64,000 nucleotides of DNA from Haladaptatus caseinilyticus (lineage in GTDB: Archaea > Halobacteriota > Halobacteria > Halobacteriales > Haladaptataceae): the NCBI RefSeq assembly GCF_026248685.1, contig NZ_CP111042.1, positions 310,001 through 374,000 of the forward strand. The letters run 5' to 3'. Below are positions 23,919 through 33,619 of the stretch, in pieces. The first letter of the stretch is position 1. Each line of letters starts with the position of its first letter. The notes beneath the pieces are model-generated. The model was not told where the DNA came from. It ran no database searches and saw only the letters and a list, made by a program, of their open reading frames with translations. A program made the position numbers and the translations under genes.

Positions 23919-24575
23919 CTATCCCATATTGTAATCTCCACCTTTGAACCTAATCTCCATGTAATTCGAAACACCACTTAGTCTAATTTCTTTAATATCA
24001 CCATAGACCTCGTATGAGTCTGAGCCCCCATCTAATACCTCTCCATCGATCCATCCGTATCCACCAACCACATCTGTGTCATCATTTCCTTCTGTCGTGT
24101 TCAATCCCCATGGTTCTCTATCGCCATAGAATAGAATTGTGTACCGTCCATCTCCCCTGACTTCCATCTGCCATCGGCGACGTTTGTCTGGATCGTTATC
24201 CCAGATGTTGACCCAGGTATCCTGGAAAGTGTGGTATCTCAAGAAACTACCGTTGTACTTGAACCGATCCTTACGGTTACCAGAAATAAACCCAGCCATC
24301 CACAATCGATCTTGAGCAGGGTTAAGAATAGGAATTCCCTGATCATAACCAATGTAGTCGTCGCCCTCGGTATAGGATCCAACTTTTGTGGCATCGCTTT
24401 TACTGCTCGCGATCACATCCATCCGGTAGTCATACTTTATACCATGATGGCCATCACCATGTTGGAATGTAACTTCTTTATCGTAGCTCTTAGCCTCGGC
24501 TGTGCTAGCAATTGCTGCAGTACCGAGTGCTGTTGCGCTTGCTTTCTTCAGAAAATTTCGTCTGCTATTGTTCAT
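23919..24575 (-). CDS. Tat-exported protein of unknown function
   Basis: A 218-residue secreted protein. The signal NNSRRNFLKKASATALGTAAIASTAEA is a Tat signal with cleavage after AEA. The mature part is rich in Gly, Asp, Tyr and Trp (VTFQHGDGHHGIKYDYRMDV, YNGSFLRYHTFQDTWVNIWDND, GGYGWIDGEVLDGGSDSYEVYG, MEIRFKGGDYNMG), consistent with a beta-sandwich. No catalytic motif is recognised. It is AT-rich compared with neighbours, including an AT-rich promoter, which suggests recent acquisition. Confidence 0.6.
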   Translation of the reverse strand: MNNSRRNFLKKASATALGTAAIASTAEAKSYDKEVTFQHGDGHHGIKYDYRMDVIASSKSDATKVGSYTEGDDYIGYDQGIPILNPAQDRLWMAGFISGNRKDRFKYNGSFLRYHTFQDTWVNIWDNDPDKRRRWQMEVRGDGRYTILFYGDREPWGLNTTEGNDDTDVVGGYGWIDGEVLDGGSDSYEVYGDIKEIRLSGVSNYMEIRFKGGDYNMG

Positions 24576-24584
24576 TTTGTCCAC

Positions 24585-25103
24585 ACTTAATCAGTAGTAT
24601 ACACTTGTTAAATACTTTCTCAAAACCATAATATTGTATTTATATTTACGCATAGATTGCATGGGTTTCTATCTTATCTATAAATATAAGTAATTTAAAA
24701 TTCCACTATGAAAACGCCGAACTTTATCGTTTGAATACAATTCAATCACATTTTCAGGGGAAATGATGGGGCCAGTGACTATCGATCGAGAAAATCTACC
24801 TCAATTGTCTACTACACTATAATGTACAGCTAATAATCACCAACCTATATAATGGGAACGGTTAGTCGAAAACAGGGAGTGGTCATGGTAGCAAATTTCA
24901 GAACAACTACAAGTGTGGGATTTGCATCTGCTGAGGGCGTGATCTTCGGGTTGATAGATTAGATGGCAGTGGGAGTCGGCACACAGATCGACATCGTTTG
25001 ATATCCGAAGTAGAACGTACGATGGCGGCGAGGTCGATTCAGAGTGCTGTCCTAGTCGTCGTAGCCAGTTCCTTACGCTGCACTATACTTTTGAGTTCAG
25101 AGA
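24585..25103. other. Intergenic region with one short repeat copy
   Basis: About 520 bases. The first 250 are very AT-rich. At 25006-25044 a stretch CCGAAGTAGAACGTACGATGGCGGCGAGGTCGATT matches repeats at 31198-31234 (plus) and 46572-46608 (minus). No gene is supported. Confidence 0.5.
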
Positions 25104-26969
25104 TTAGGCGGTAAGCTTCGAGTGGCACTGCTCAATGGCGTCATCGACCGCCTGTCTCTGCCCAATAAACGTAAGATGGTCTCCCAGTTGGACTGTAAAA
25201 TCGGGTGTTGGGATCTTTGACTTACCATTTCGGCTTACGAGCGCAATTAAGACGCCGTCAGGAAGATTTGGCCCGATATCACGAATTGTTTTCCCAGCGA
25301 AACTCTCGGCCGTAACCTCGATTTCTTGTATGTCGCCATTTCGTTCTATTTCGGACATCCAATCGGCGAGTGCCGGTCGCTCGACTGCATTATCCATCGC
25401 TTGCACAATCGAATCGTTCGCCGAGATGGCGCGTACTCCGAGCTCTTCGAATGCTTCGACATTCCCGGGCGTGTTCACGCGAGCAATCACCGTCTCAGTG
25501 TCAAATTTCGAGTTTGCGAGTTGGGCGACGAGTAAGTTTGCATCATCGTCCCCGGTTGCAGCAGCGATGATATTGGTATTCTTGGCACCTGCTGACAGCA
25601 GGACATCTGTGTCTGTGCCATTCCCATGATGAGCGGTGAATCCAGCAGTGCGTGCTTTTTCGATCTGCTCTTGATCCTCATCGATGAGAACAACGTTTTC
25701 TCCACGATCCTCCAATCGTTTGGCGAGGCCACGACCGACGCGACCTGCTCCAACTATGATAGTGCGCATTGGAATCACCTTGAGTGCTTGTGCAATGTGC
25801 CGAGCAAAACCAGCTTCGAAAACGACAGTTACGAGGATAACAAGAAACACCGTTCCGACCAAAACGGTGGCTGCGGTCGGATTTGACGGACGAAGTTCCA
25901 AGGCAAAGAGAGTGGCGACACTTGCTGGAATAATCCCGCGAGGACCGACGAAACTGATGAAGAGCTGTTCTTGGACGGTAAATCGCTTCCCATACGTGCA
26001 CAGCAATACGAGCGCCGGTCGGATGAGACCCACGACCGCAACGACGACAATCACTCCACCGAGACCAAGTGAGACAAGTTCGTCGACCGAGAGGAGGGTT
26101 GCAAGCGAGATGAAGACGAATGAGAGGACGATCAGGGTGATATCGCCCTTGAATGTTTCAATCTCGCTTTCATACGGGAGATTCGCATTCCCGAGGAGCA
26201 GACCAGCCGTTGCGACAGCAGCGATGCCGGCTTCTTGAGAAATCGCATCTGCAATCCCATAACTTCCGATAGCTCCAATGAGAACTAATAGTCGGGCGTT
26301 TTGGACAGCATTCGATGCCGAGATATCGACGTGTTCGAGCAAATACCAGAGGATGCCTGCAACCACGCCACCCACGATGATACCGACGCCAAGTCGAGAT
26401 ACAAACGGCTGCAGGACATGAACCACCTGTGTTTCGCCCGCGATAATGAATTCAAACATCGCAACTGCCAGGATCGCGGCAGTCACGTCGTTAACAATAC
26501 CCTCAGTTTCGAGTGCTGCTGCGACCCGATCACGTACCGGGACGATACTCAAAATTGGTGTAATGACCGTCGGTCCTGTTGCGATGAGCAACGACCCGAC
26601 CAAAAATGCGAGCTCCCAAGAAACACCCAACGCCAAGTGTACAATGACGGCTGTTCCGATGAGCCCAATAATTGCTCCCAGTGTCACGAGTCGGAACGCT
26701 TCTCGTGGTGCTTGTCGAAGCTTTTCGAGTTTTAAGTGAAATGCACCTTCGAAGACGATAATTGCAACACTAAGCCCGACAATCGCTGGGAGTGACGAGC
26801 CAAATGCATCAGCCGTGATCAGACCAAGACCTTCTGGACCGACAGCGATCCCTGCAAGGATAAGAAACAAGACACTCGGAATTTCTAGCCGAGCAGCTAA
26901 CACCTGGGAAGCAACACCCAATCCGAGGATGGTCACAACGAGGGGGAGTAACCCTGTTCCGGCACTCAC
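25104..26969 (-). CDS. CPA-type cation:proton antiporter with RCK (TrkA-N/TrkA-C) domains
   Basis: A 621-residue membrane transporter. Residues 1-390 form about 12 transmembrane helices of the NhaP/Kef type, with SLLIATGPTVITPIL and ETEGIVNDVTAAILAVA (the ND pair of electroneutral CPA1 exchangers). Residues ~400-520 are a Rossmann RCK/TrkA-N domain (MRTIIVGAGRVGRGLAKRLE, VVLIDEDQEQ). Residues ~540-620 are a TrkA-C domain (IEVTAESFAGKTIRDIG, LTFIGQRQAVDDA). It likely exchanges Na+ or K+ for protons under nucleotide control. The start at 26969 lies at the first helix. Confidence 0.9.
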   Translation of the reverse strand: MSAGTGLLPLVVTILGLGVASQVLAARLEIPSVLFLILAGIAVGPEGLGLITADAFGSSLPAIVGLSVAIIVFEGAFHLKLEKLRQAPREAFRLVTLGAIIGLIGTAVIVHLALGVSWELAFLVGSLLIATGPTVITPILSIVPVRDRVAAALETEGIVNDVTAAILAVAMFEFIIAGETQVVHVLQPFVSRLGVGIIVGGVVAGILWYLLEHVDISASNAVQNARLLVLIGAIGSYGIADAISQEAGIAAVATAGLLLGNANLPYESEIETFKGDITLIVLSFVFISLATLLSVDELVSLGLGGVIVVVAVVGLIRPALVLLCTYGKRFTVQEQLFISFVGPRGIIPASVATLFALELRPSNPTAATVLVGTVFLVILVTVVFEAGFARHIAQALKVIPMRTIIVGAGRVGRGLAKRLEDRGENVVLIDEDQEQIEKARTAGFTAHHGNGTDTDVLLSAGAKNTNIIAAATGDDDANLLVAQLANSKFDTETVIARVNTPGNVEAFEELGVRAISANDSIVQAMDNAVERPALADWMSEIERNGDIQEIEVTAESFAGKTIRDIGPNLPDGVLIALVSRNGKSKIPTPDFTVQLGDHLTFIGQRQAVDDAIEQCHSKLTA

Positions 26970-27107
26970 TACTGAGACACCTGCTCATGAGTACTCATCC
27001 ATCCATATATAATCTCTCGTATTGTCACCGCAGAATAATGGTTCGGTCAGCACAAATCCAAATCAATATTATATGATATATTTATTATATGACGATCTTC
27101 TACAGCC

Positions 27108-27175
27108 TAAATCCATAAGCGGAAGTGGACCCACCCCGGGACCCCCGAATCGATCTGTGTGCAATTTGTGGTGCG
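27108..27175 (+). repeat. Dispersed repeat, copy left of the xylanase gene
   Basis: TAAATCCATAAGCGGAAGTGGACCCACCCCGGGACCCCCGAATCGATCTGTGTGCAATTTGTGGTGC-type sequence. The 28440-28506 copy is in the same orientation, and copies at 48048 and 49135 are inverted relative to it. The core is CCGGGACCCCCGAATCxATC with AAGCGGAAGTGG. Confidence 0.65.
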
Positions 27176-27230
27176 AATACAGCGACCATCTGGTACATTG
27201 TTTTCACTATCAAGAGAGAAGCTACCGGAT

Positions 27231-28238
27231 TCAGGATGAACTGATGGAATAAATTCGAAACAGAAGCTGGTCACGCATCTCTGTATTTGCGGAGTACTGA
27301 TGCCATAGCCTCATACGATTGCTTTTCCTCCCTTCATCGTCGAACAGGAGCGGCTGTTGCGTATAGGTGTCAGGATACTCCCGCCACGACGTTATCCACG
27401 ATTGGTCATCAGTTACTCCCCAAACGGTGATACCTTCTACACCTGCCTCGAGACATGCTGAAACTGTCTGCTGATAGTATGCGGCTTGAGCTGTTTTCAG
27501 CTCGTTTGGTCGCTTGTCGTTGTGGTAAGCCACATCCAATTCGGTAACCCGAACATCAAGCCCAAGCTCCTGAAAGCGGTGAATCGACGCCTGTATCTGT
27601 TCCGGTGTAGGATGGACGCCAACACAATGCATCTGGATCCCAATGCCGTCGACAGGGATTCCGTGATCAAGAAGGTCCTTAAGGAGGTCGTAGACCCTGT
27701 CTTGTTTGGCTTCATTGTAGGGCAGTCCGTAATCATTGTAGTAGAGGTCAGCATCGGTGTGTTCTGACGCCCAGTAGAATGCATCGTCGATATAGTTTTC
27801 ACCTAGATGTTCCAGCCAAAACGTCTCCCGTAACTCTCCTGTATCGTCGACAGCTTCATTTACTACGTCCCAAGTATCGATGCAATCGGCGTACCGCTCG
27901 GTTATTGTATGAATGTGTGAGCGCAATACGTCAGCTAGTTCTACTGCACGCCAGTCTTCCTTGACTAGCCAATTGGGATTTTCGATGTGCCAAACGAGTG
28001 CGTGACCGGTAATTGCCATCTCGTGACGTTCAGCAAAGTCAACCAGCTTGTCCACCCGTTTGAACGCAAATGTTTCACGTTCCGGGTGAACTACCTTCCA
28101 TATCAGGTCGTTCTCTAATGCGAGTCGGTTAAATTCGTTCCCAAGAAGTTCTGTAAATCTGTCGTTCTCCAAATTCTCGAGTGATGCACATGCTCCGATT
28201 TCCAGCTCCGTTGATGCTGTGAGATCTCGAAGAGACAT
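27231..28238 (-). CDS. GH10 endo-1,4-beta-xylanase, no signal peptide
   Basis: A 335-residue glycoside hydrolase family 10 enzyme. ALVWHIENPNWL near residue 80 carries the substrate-binding His/Trp. WDVVNEAVDD near 127 contains the acid/base Glu. VRVTELDVAY near 225 contains the nucleophile Glu. EGITVWGVTDDQSW near 277 is the conserved C-terminal signature. There is no Tat or Sec signal and no binding module, so it would work in the cytosol on imported xylo-oligosaccharides, or an N-terminal signal was lost. The gene is alone and bracketed by two direct copies of a dispersed repeat. The last ~15 residues look non-conserved. Confidence 0.9.
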   Translation of the reverse strand: MSLRDLTASTELEIGACASLENLENDRFTELLGNEFNRLALENDLIWKVVHPERETFAFKRVDKLVDFAERHEMAITGHALVWHIENPNWLVKEDWRAVELADVLRSHIHTITERYADCIDTWDVVNEAVDDTGELRETFWLEHLGENYIDDAFYWASEHTDADLYYNDYGLPYNEAKQDRVYDLLKDLLDHGIPVDGIGIQMHCVGVHPTPEQIQASIHRFQELGLDVRVTELDVAYHNDKRPNELKTAQAAYYQQTVSACLEAGVEGITVWGVTDDQSWITSWREYPDTYTQQPLLFDDEGRKSNRMRLWHQYSANTEMRDQLLFRIYSISSS

Positions 28239-28439
28239 GGATAACTGGTAGTTGTTGCTGTATTAAATCATTATTCACAAAAGCTATTCTTCTGTCGTTA
28301 TATTCCGGATGTCGGGTGAGGGAGCTGCCAGTTCTACAGTGGACTGGCAAAAACCGTTAACTGGGACCTCTCTCATTGTGGCACGTCTGGTCCGAGAAAT
28401 TCACACTCTCAATTCAGCAAGAAGTTGATTTCCTACTTC

Positions 28440-28506
28440 ATAAATGCTTAACCGGAAGTAACCAACTCCCTGGGACCCCCGAATCAATCCGTGTGCGGCT
28501 TGTGGT
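28440..28506 (+). repeat. Dispersed repeat, copy right of the xylanase gene
   Basis: AAATGCTTAACCGGAAGTAACCAACTCCCTGGGACCCCCGAATCAATCCGTGTGCGGCTTGTGGTGC-type sequence, the same orientation as the copy at 27108-27175 on the other side of the xylanase gene. The rest of 28239-28597 holds nothing I can support. Confidence 0.65.
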
Positions 28507-28597
28507 GCTCATATAACATCCTAATTGGCCGAACGAGAACGAAATCACAGATATAGTAGTACAAAGATTAAAATACCATAATTCAGTATTTTTCGGG

Positions 28598-29242
28598 ATG
28601 GTGGATAAAAACGCTGTACGTGGGTCGTACGATGAACTAGCAGACATACACGCATCACAGCGAACCGATGACGATCAGGGAATGGAGATTCTTACACAAT
28701 TTCTTGATTCGATCTCGGAGTCTGATTCCGTCCTCGATGCTGGTTGCGGTCAAGGTACCCCTGTCCTTTCCCAGATAAGCACCTCTACAAACGCAGTTGG
28801 GGTGGACTTTTCACGTGGACAATTGAAGTTGGCAGTGGATAACGCACCTGACGCGTTCCTCGCACAGGGAGATATGACGACTCTCCCGTTTGCTACTTCC
28901 ACGTTCGATGCTATTGTCGCCTACTGGTCGTTGATTCACGTACCGATGGATGATCACCAAACGGTCATCGATGAATTTTCACGCGTCTTGCAGCCTGGTG
29001 GTCGGGTACTACTGTGTGAAGGAACGAACGAGTGGATCGGTGAGAACCCTGATTGGCTCGATAGTGGCATCAAGATGGAGTGGAACATCGCTGGAGCAGA
29101 GACTACACGAGCGCAACTGCTGAACACTGGTTTTACTATCGACAACGAGTGGGGGGCTCTCTCGTCATTAGAAGCGGATCGAAAAAACGAAACAGACGAC
29201 GGCTCTCCATGGACGTTCTTTTCTGCACGACTTACCACCTGA
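28598..29242 (+). CDS. Class I SAM-dependent methyltransferase
   Basis: A 214-residue soluble methyltransferase. Motif I is VLDAGCGQGTP (residues ~46-56), motif II VGVDFSRGQL (~68-77), motif III LAQGDMTTLPF (~90-100), motif IV FDAIVAYWSLIHV (~105-117) and post-motif LQPGGRVLLCEG. The N-terminus (VRGSYDELADIHASQR) and C-terminus (LLNTGFTIDNEWGAL) fit the UbiE/small-molecule type. The acceptor is unknown. It begins 92 bases after the repeat copy. Confidence 0.85.
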   Translation: MVDKNAVRGSYDELADIHASQRTDDDQGMEILTQFLDSISESDSVLDAGCGQGTPVLSQISTSTNAVGVDFSRGQLKLAVDNAPDAFLAQGDMTTLPFATSTFDAIVAYWSLIHVPMDDHQTVIDEFSRVLQPGGRVLLCEGTNEWIGENPDWLDSGIKMEWNIAGAETTRAQLLNTGFTIDNEWGALSSLEADRKNETDDGSPWTFFSARLTT

Positions 29243-29789
29243 GTTGGGTTGCTAAACAGCGTGTGCCACCTAATTTCTGAAAATATTAGTCTATTGTTTG
29301 CCACACCACGTCTATAATCGATAGGAGACTAATAACTGAGACACTTAGCGCGATTTCGGGCAAAGATTTTTATTGGCTATCTACAATATCCTATTTATAA
29401 TGAACTAGGGCCCTAGATCGAGTTCTTTTGATTTCGCGTACCGGACGCGATTGAAGAACTTCGATCGGCCTGCCACCAGTGGTCGGTCTGACACTGCAAC
29501 CGGATTCGCGATTGGTTGTAGGCTCTGTCGGAGCGTCGTGCTGACTGGCATTTGGTTCGCGCGCTGCGTCTAGCTGTGCGTGAACCACACTTTGTGCGTT
29601 CACTCACTAGTAGCGCAGCGCGTGGGCTGTCTCGTTTTGAAACCATCAGCAGTCGCCGAAACCCACGCAAATGCCAGCAACACATCGAATTCGATTAGAG
29701 CCTGCCCAGCAGCAGCTCTCACAGAATAGGATACCGACCATTCGAACTCTCGTCCCGCACTTGACAGCGCAAAAGGAGCTTTTCTGATA
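29243..29789. other. Intergenic region, G+C richer than its surroundings
   Basis: About 550 bases. From 29430 the sequence becomes noticeably G+C-rich and several minus-strand frames are open (to 29845), but their products are Arg/Ser-rich and unlike haloarchaeal proteins, so I do not call them. Possibly a decayed gene. Confidence 0.4.
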
Positions 29790-30914
29790 ATGCGCACGCC
29801 ATACCACCTTACTCTCGAATCGCGGGTCTCTAACGGAGCAGACAACTATCATTTCCAGACAGCAGACGGGGTTTGTTCGAAGCAGTCGTTTCGCACAGCT
29901 GAACTCCAATTACTGGAATCGCTCTGGAACACCGATCTCGGCGACCTCCTCTGTCCAGAAGCAAACTACGGTGTCGTGGGGACCGTCCTCTCTGATATCG
30001 CCAACTCTGTTCACATGACAGAGGCAAGTGCACGTGCTGTTCAACTCTGCGAAGCCAATATTCGGGAAAACAATGCCGATGCCACTGTCTCACTTCTTGC
30101 GGATCTTACTAGGTTGGAACGCCGATTCGATACAGTCGCGTATGCTCCAAAGCCGTATACCGCACTACCAATGGGACAACAACGAATTACCGATGCGCTT
30201 TCGATTCTCCGCCCGGGCGGATCTCTCTACCTCATTGCAGCAAAGCACACTGGCCTCTCGCGATATGAATCCTGCCTTCGAAATCTTAGTGCGGATGTCG
30301 AACATGTAGTGACGGTCGATGAGTATCGACTGCTCAAAGCACAGTGTCCACAAACAGTTGACCCTTCCACTGACATCTCTCGGCGCAGAATCCATGCGAC
30401 AGTCAACGGGTATGACCTCTCGCTAGTCACACTTCCCGGGATGTTCTCTGCTTCTGGATTAGATACCGGTACTCGCCTCCTTATGAACTCAACCACGGTT
30501 AAAGACGGTGAACGTGTCTTAGATCTCTGTTGTGGCTACGGAGCACTTGGAGTGTACGCTGCTCAGTTTGCTGACTGTGAAGTTTGGCTGAGCGATGATA
30601 ATAAAGTCGCTACGAACTGTGCAGAAGATAGTCTTCGAGCATCAGGTCTCAATGGGACTGTTGTTACTGCGAACTGTGTTGATGGGGTTGCTGGGTGGAC
30701 ATTCGACCGGATTCTCTGTAATCCACCAACCCATGCAGGGGAGGGTGTACTCGATGAACTATTTAGCGGTGCACATAGTGTGCTTGCTTCAGATGGAACA
30801 CTTAGCATAGTGCACCATCGAAGTCTCGATCTTCACACGAATCTCACTCATTACAACAGTGTTGAAAGACACTGTATTGGAGAAGAACATGTTGTTCTCG
30901 ATGTGAAACCCTAG
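29790..30914 (+). CDS. RsmC/MTS-family methyltransferase with degenerate N-terminal half
   Basis: A 374-residue protein with two tandem methyltransferase folds, like bacterial RsmC (16S rRNA guanine-N2). The C-terminal fold has motif I VLDLCCGYGALGVYAA (residues ~248-263) and the catalytic NPPT box FDRILCNPPTHAG (~307-319). The N-terminal fold lacks a clear SAM motif (CPEANYGVVGTVLSDIA) and keeps only AYAPKPYTALPMGQQ, as expected for the substrate-binding half of this family. It probably methylates a guanine in rRNA or another RNA. The start at 29790 is followed by an ordinary N-terminus. Confidence 0.75.
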   Translation: MRTPYHLTLESRVSNGADNYHFQTADGVCSKQSFRTAELQLLESLWNTDLGDLLCPEANYGVVGTVLSDIANSVHMTEASARAVQLCEANIRENNADATVSLLADLTRLERRFDTVAYAPKPYTALPMGQQRITDALSILRPGGSLYLIAAKHTGLSRYESCLRNLSADVEHVVTVDEYRLLKAQCPQTVDPSTDISRRRIHATVNGYDLSLVTLPGMFSASGLDTGTRLLMNSTTVKDGERVLDLCCGYGALGVYAAQFADCEVWLSDDNKVATNCAEDSLRASGLNGTVVTANCVDGVAGWTFDRILCNPPTHAGEGVLDELFSGAHSVLASDGTLSIVHHRSLDLHTNLTHYNSVERHCIGEEHVVLDVKP

Positions 30915-31539
30915 TAGGAACTCGGAGCATATTTCACCTTATTTCGTTGCATTGTTCCGCGAATATGAACACCACCGGGAACTCTCGAAATTGGCTACTA
31001 CCACCTAAAATCATAACCAGTAGTAGACTTCCCTCGGATATCCTCGTGTCAATTACTGCGAATTTCGTGATACACGTATAGCGTGCTAACTGTCGTTGAC
31101 TTCGAGGATTGAATTCGGCTGCTCCGAACAATTCTGGGGAAAGTAGTCTGTGTTCTGGGATTTCGACCCGTTTTAAGATGCGTGATTGGTTCTATAACCG
31201 AAGTAGAACGTGCGACGGCAGCGAGGTCGATTTCTTGAATTCGTCCGATTTAGCGGATTCACTTCCTGTGGGCAGTATAAGCGGCAGTGGAATTGAGCGG
31301 GTTATCGTCCTCGAGAAAGTGTAGAATTTCTGCTCTCTTGCGACGAGCTTGCGCTGACGTTAGTATTCTATACTAACACTGAGTAACTCCATCTTCACCT
31401 ACTCTTTTGGGTCTGTCTATTCGATGCAAAATTAGAGTACCTGTGAGTAGCTCATCCTCACTCAAACGCCACTCATAGCCCGAAACGACCTGAATCCAAT
31501 GAGGCCACCACTCCTTTCCATCGACTAGAACACAGTCTT
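30915..31539. other. Intergenic region with repeat and small hairpin
   Basis: About 625 bases. It contains the 31186-31310 repeat and a hairpin TTAGTAT-TCT-ATACTAA at 31360-31376, a possible terminator or operator. No gene is supported. Confidence 0.5.
31186..31310 (+). repeat. Dispersed repeat, about 125 bp, inverted partner at 46.5 kb
   Basis: TTCTATAACCGAAGTAGAACGTGCGACGGCAGCGAGGTCGATTTC..., then GCGGATTCACTTCCTGTGGGCAGTATAAGCGGCAGTGGAATTGAG. The reverse complement of nearly the whole stretch occurs at 46458-46614, and its left 40 bases occur again at 25006-25044. The right part shares AAGCGG-AGTGG with the repeats beside the xylanase gene, so these may be parts of one miniature element. 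Confidence 0.6.
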
Positions 31540-32247
31540 TCACTCGATTTCCACGGTATCAAGCGTAGTCAGATACTCGGGAAGCCGCCGTGCAGCTGGC
31601 GTTGTCGTCAGTGCAACCATCCCCAACTCCTTTCGATAGGTAATGAGGTTGCTTGCGTCGAGCCGGGGAAGATGCTTATGAACGAGGACGGTTTGTGCTC
31701 GCCGGAATTCCCGACCGGACACTTCGGGAGGGACTCGACCCTCTTCGTCTCCCATGACCACGAGTGTGAGAGACGTTAGTGCACATGCATCGTCAGCATC
31801 GACTACTCCCGAGAGAATGGTCCGCCGCTGCGGATGTCCAAGCGCACCAAAAAGCCGATTTTGGACTGACTTCGAATCCTCGCGTGCATGCACAAGCAGA
31901 TTCGTCAGCCGTGGGTCTGGACGATACTGTATTTGAGACGTTTCATCTTCGTGGTCAAGAACACCAACATCAAGGAGCTTTGGCAAGAGCAGATGACGTA
32001 ACTGAATGCTCACATCCTCCCGGTTGTACGGCAATTCCGAAACGAGTACTTCGACTACTGTCGACTGTTCAAGCGTTGATTCACTTGATCGGTCAAATGC
32101 TCGCAAGACAGCTCGTACTCGTGGATCTGCAAGGAGTGTACATAGTGATTCGACAGGGAAGGACGTTACTGGACAAGTGCCAGTCGGTGGTTTCGTTGGT
32201 GGTGCACCGTCGTCTGGGCCGTTGGAGTGGCGATGGGTATCTGACAT
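31540..32247 (-). CDS. Tandem DUF7344-type winged-helix regulator
   Basis: A 235-residue acidic protein with two related winged-helix units. The first is CTLLADPRVRAVLRAF to LRHLLLPKLLDVGVLDHED (residues ~30-110). The second is LFGALGHPQRRTILSGV to VLVHKHLPRLDASNLITYRKEL (~125-215). The LxH(x)HLPxL element is the DUF7344 recognition signature. It opens a regulatory cluster of DUF7344 and HalOD1 genes reaching to 36.5 kb. The start at 32247 follows the family; ATG 32313 would add a Cys-rich stretch. Confidence 0.75.
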   Translation of the reverse strand: MSDTHRHSNGPDDGAPPTKPPTGTCPVTSFPVESLCTLLADPRVRAVLRAFDRSSESTLEQSTVVEVLVSELPYNREDVSIQLRHLLLPKLLDVGVLDHEDETSQIQYRPDPRLTNLLVHAREDSKSVQNRLFGALGHPQRRTILSGVVDADDACALTSLTLVVMGDEEGRVPPEVSGREFRRAQTVLVHKHLPRLDASNLITYRKELGMVALTTTPAARRLPEYLTTLDTVEIE

Positions 32248-32646
32248 GCATTCCTCCAGTCTCCGTGTGACAAGGACAGCCGTGCAACCGCGTGGAGCTG
32301 TGCACGCGGACATGCGTCACGTTTTAACCGGATCACATGTTGTCCGTTCCCTCTGTAGGAATTGAACGCAGTGGTGTGTCCCGTACCATAACAGAGGTGT
32401 AGAATCAGTATATAACCTATGGGTACTATTTGAGAGCTGTTTTAGCAAGCAATTCCTCGCTCGTGAAAGATACCGAATCGCTTGATTTCGTTGGTTTTAG
32501 CCCGAACCGTACAGGAATACGATAACGAAAGTACCCAAAGGAGCTATGTATAGAGGGATAGTGAGAGCGATAGAGTACTCGAGGTGAATGCTCGACTACT
32601 ACACGACCCGTATTGGTATTCAACCTCTTGTCCTCTGGAGAACCTA

Positions 32647-32940
32647 ATGTCACACGCGCCTGATTCACCATCCGTTTCCACGCCACCCTCACAGTCGTCT
32701 GCGAATCCACCGCTCAGTCTCACAATCACAGAGGCAATCATCGCTCACACAGATACACCACGCGAGGAATTGCCTCCTCTGTATACTGTAATCGACCCTG
32801 ATTCCCTCGAAAACCTGTTTGCAAACACGATGAATGGAGCATCGCGAACCACCGGCAACGTGGTGTTTCAGTACGCCGGGTGCACTGTGACGGTCCGTGC
32901 GGATCGCACAGTAGTGGTTGAATCGTCACCCGACAATTAA
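32647..32940 (+). CDS. HalOD1 output-domain protein 1
   Basis: A 97-residue protein. After a Ser/Pro-rich N-terminus, residues ~28-93 form a HalOD1 domain: LTITEAIIAHTDTPREELPPLYTVIDPDSLENLF, then NVVFQYAGCTVTVRADRTVVVE. HalOD1 domains are haloarchaeal output modules often linked to phosphorelay or transcription control. It is one of five in 4 kb. Confidence 0.8.
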   Translation: MSHAPDSPSVSTPPSQSSANPPLSLTITEAIIAHTDTPREELPPLYTVIDPDSLENLFANTMNGASRTTGNVVFQYAGCTVTVRADRTVVVESSPDN

Positions 32941-33044
32941 GACACCGTCCCATTCGTTCGGTGTCGTGCCTAACTCAGTCAGACATCTCGTTTCAGGATA
33001 CGGCCAGTCGATATTTCCGATTAGCACTCGTCACCAGCCACCAC

Positions 33045-33524
33045 ATGTCTCGCGTGTATCGACTCATACTACCCGCTGAGGAGGTCAATCTCGTGTACCC
33101 TCAGCTCCAAGAGTCGGACGCGTTTCTCGAATTTGCCACCCTTGGGACTCCCAATACCGGCTTACTCCCGCAATTCTGGGCGTATGGTACTGATCGCGAC
33201 CAACTTGCCGAGCAGCTCAGCACGACTCCAGCACTCCGATCGATCTCCAAACAGGTCGCGTGTACCGATCGCGTGCGCTATGACGTGAAGTGGAACAATA
33301 GTGCAGGGGCAATCGTTGATCTTGAATGTCTCAGAACCCTCCTTCGTGACCTCGAAGCCACCGTTCTGTTTGGCCGGATCACCCCTGCTGAATGGGTTAT
33401 TGTCTGCCAGTTTCCAACCCAGGAAGCTGTGATCCACTGCTACAATAAGTGTGAGTATCCCGACTCTCAACTCTCCCAATATACTAATCTTGATCTCAAA
33501 GAGCATTATCCTGAGAACCAGTAG
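33045..33524 (+). CDS. Bat-like sensor domain protein lacking the HTH_10 domain
   Basis: A 159-residue protein whose whole length matches the N-terminal sensor region of bacterio-opsin-activator-like proteins: MSRVYRLILPAEEVNL, FWAYGTDRDQLAEQLSTTPALRSI, VRYDVKWNNSAGAIVD, and VIVCQFPTQEAVIHCYNKCEYPDSQL. It ends where an HTH_10 domain would normally begin, and no HTH sequence follows in any frame. It could act as a free sensor or a competitor within the surrounding regulatory cluster, or be a truncated gene. Confidence 0.65.
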   Translation: MSRVYRLILPAEEVNLVYPQLQESDAFLEFATLGTPNTGLLPQFWAYGTDRDQLAEQLSTTPALRSISKQVACTDRVRYDVKWNNSAGAIVDLECLRTLLRDLEATVLFGRITPAEWVIVCQFPTQEAVIHCYNKCEYPDSQLSQYTNLDLKEHYPENQ

Positions 33525-33619
33525 TGAGAAACCCTGGTTTAATTCATTTCAACGACTATTTTCCAACTCATGACATTTTTGAATATGAGTATTCACTGTC
33601 TCAGAACCTCGTGAGAGCT

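Noticed and set aside
29391-29909. Overlapping minus-strand frames in the intergenic region before the RsmC-like gene.
   Set aside because: Arg/Ser/Gln-rich products without any recognisable domain; no start signals.
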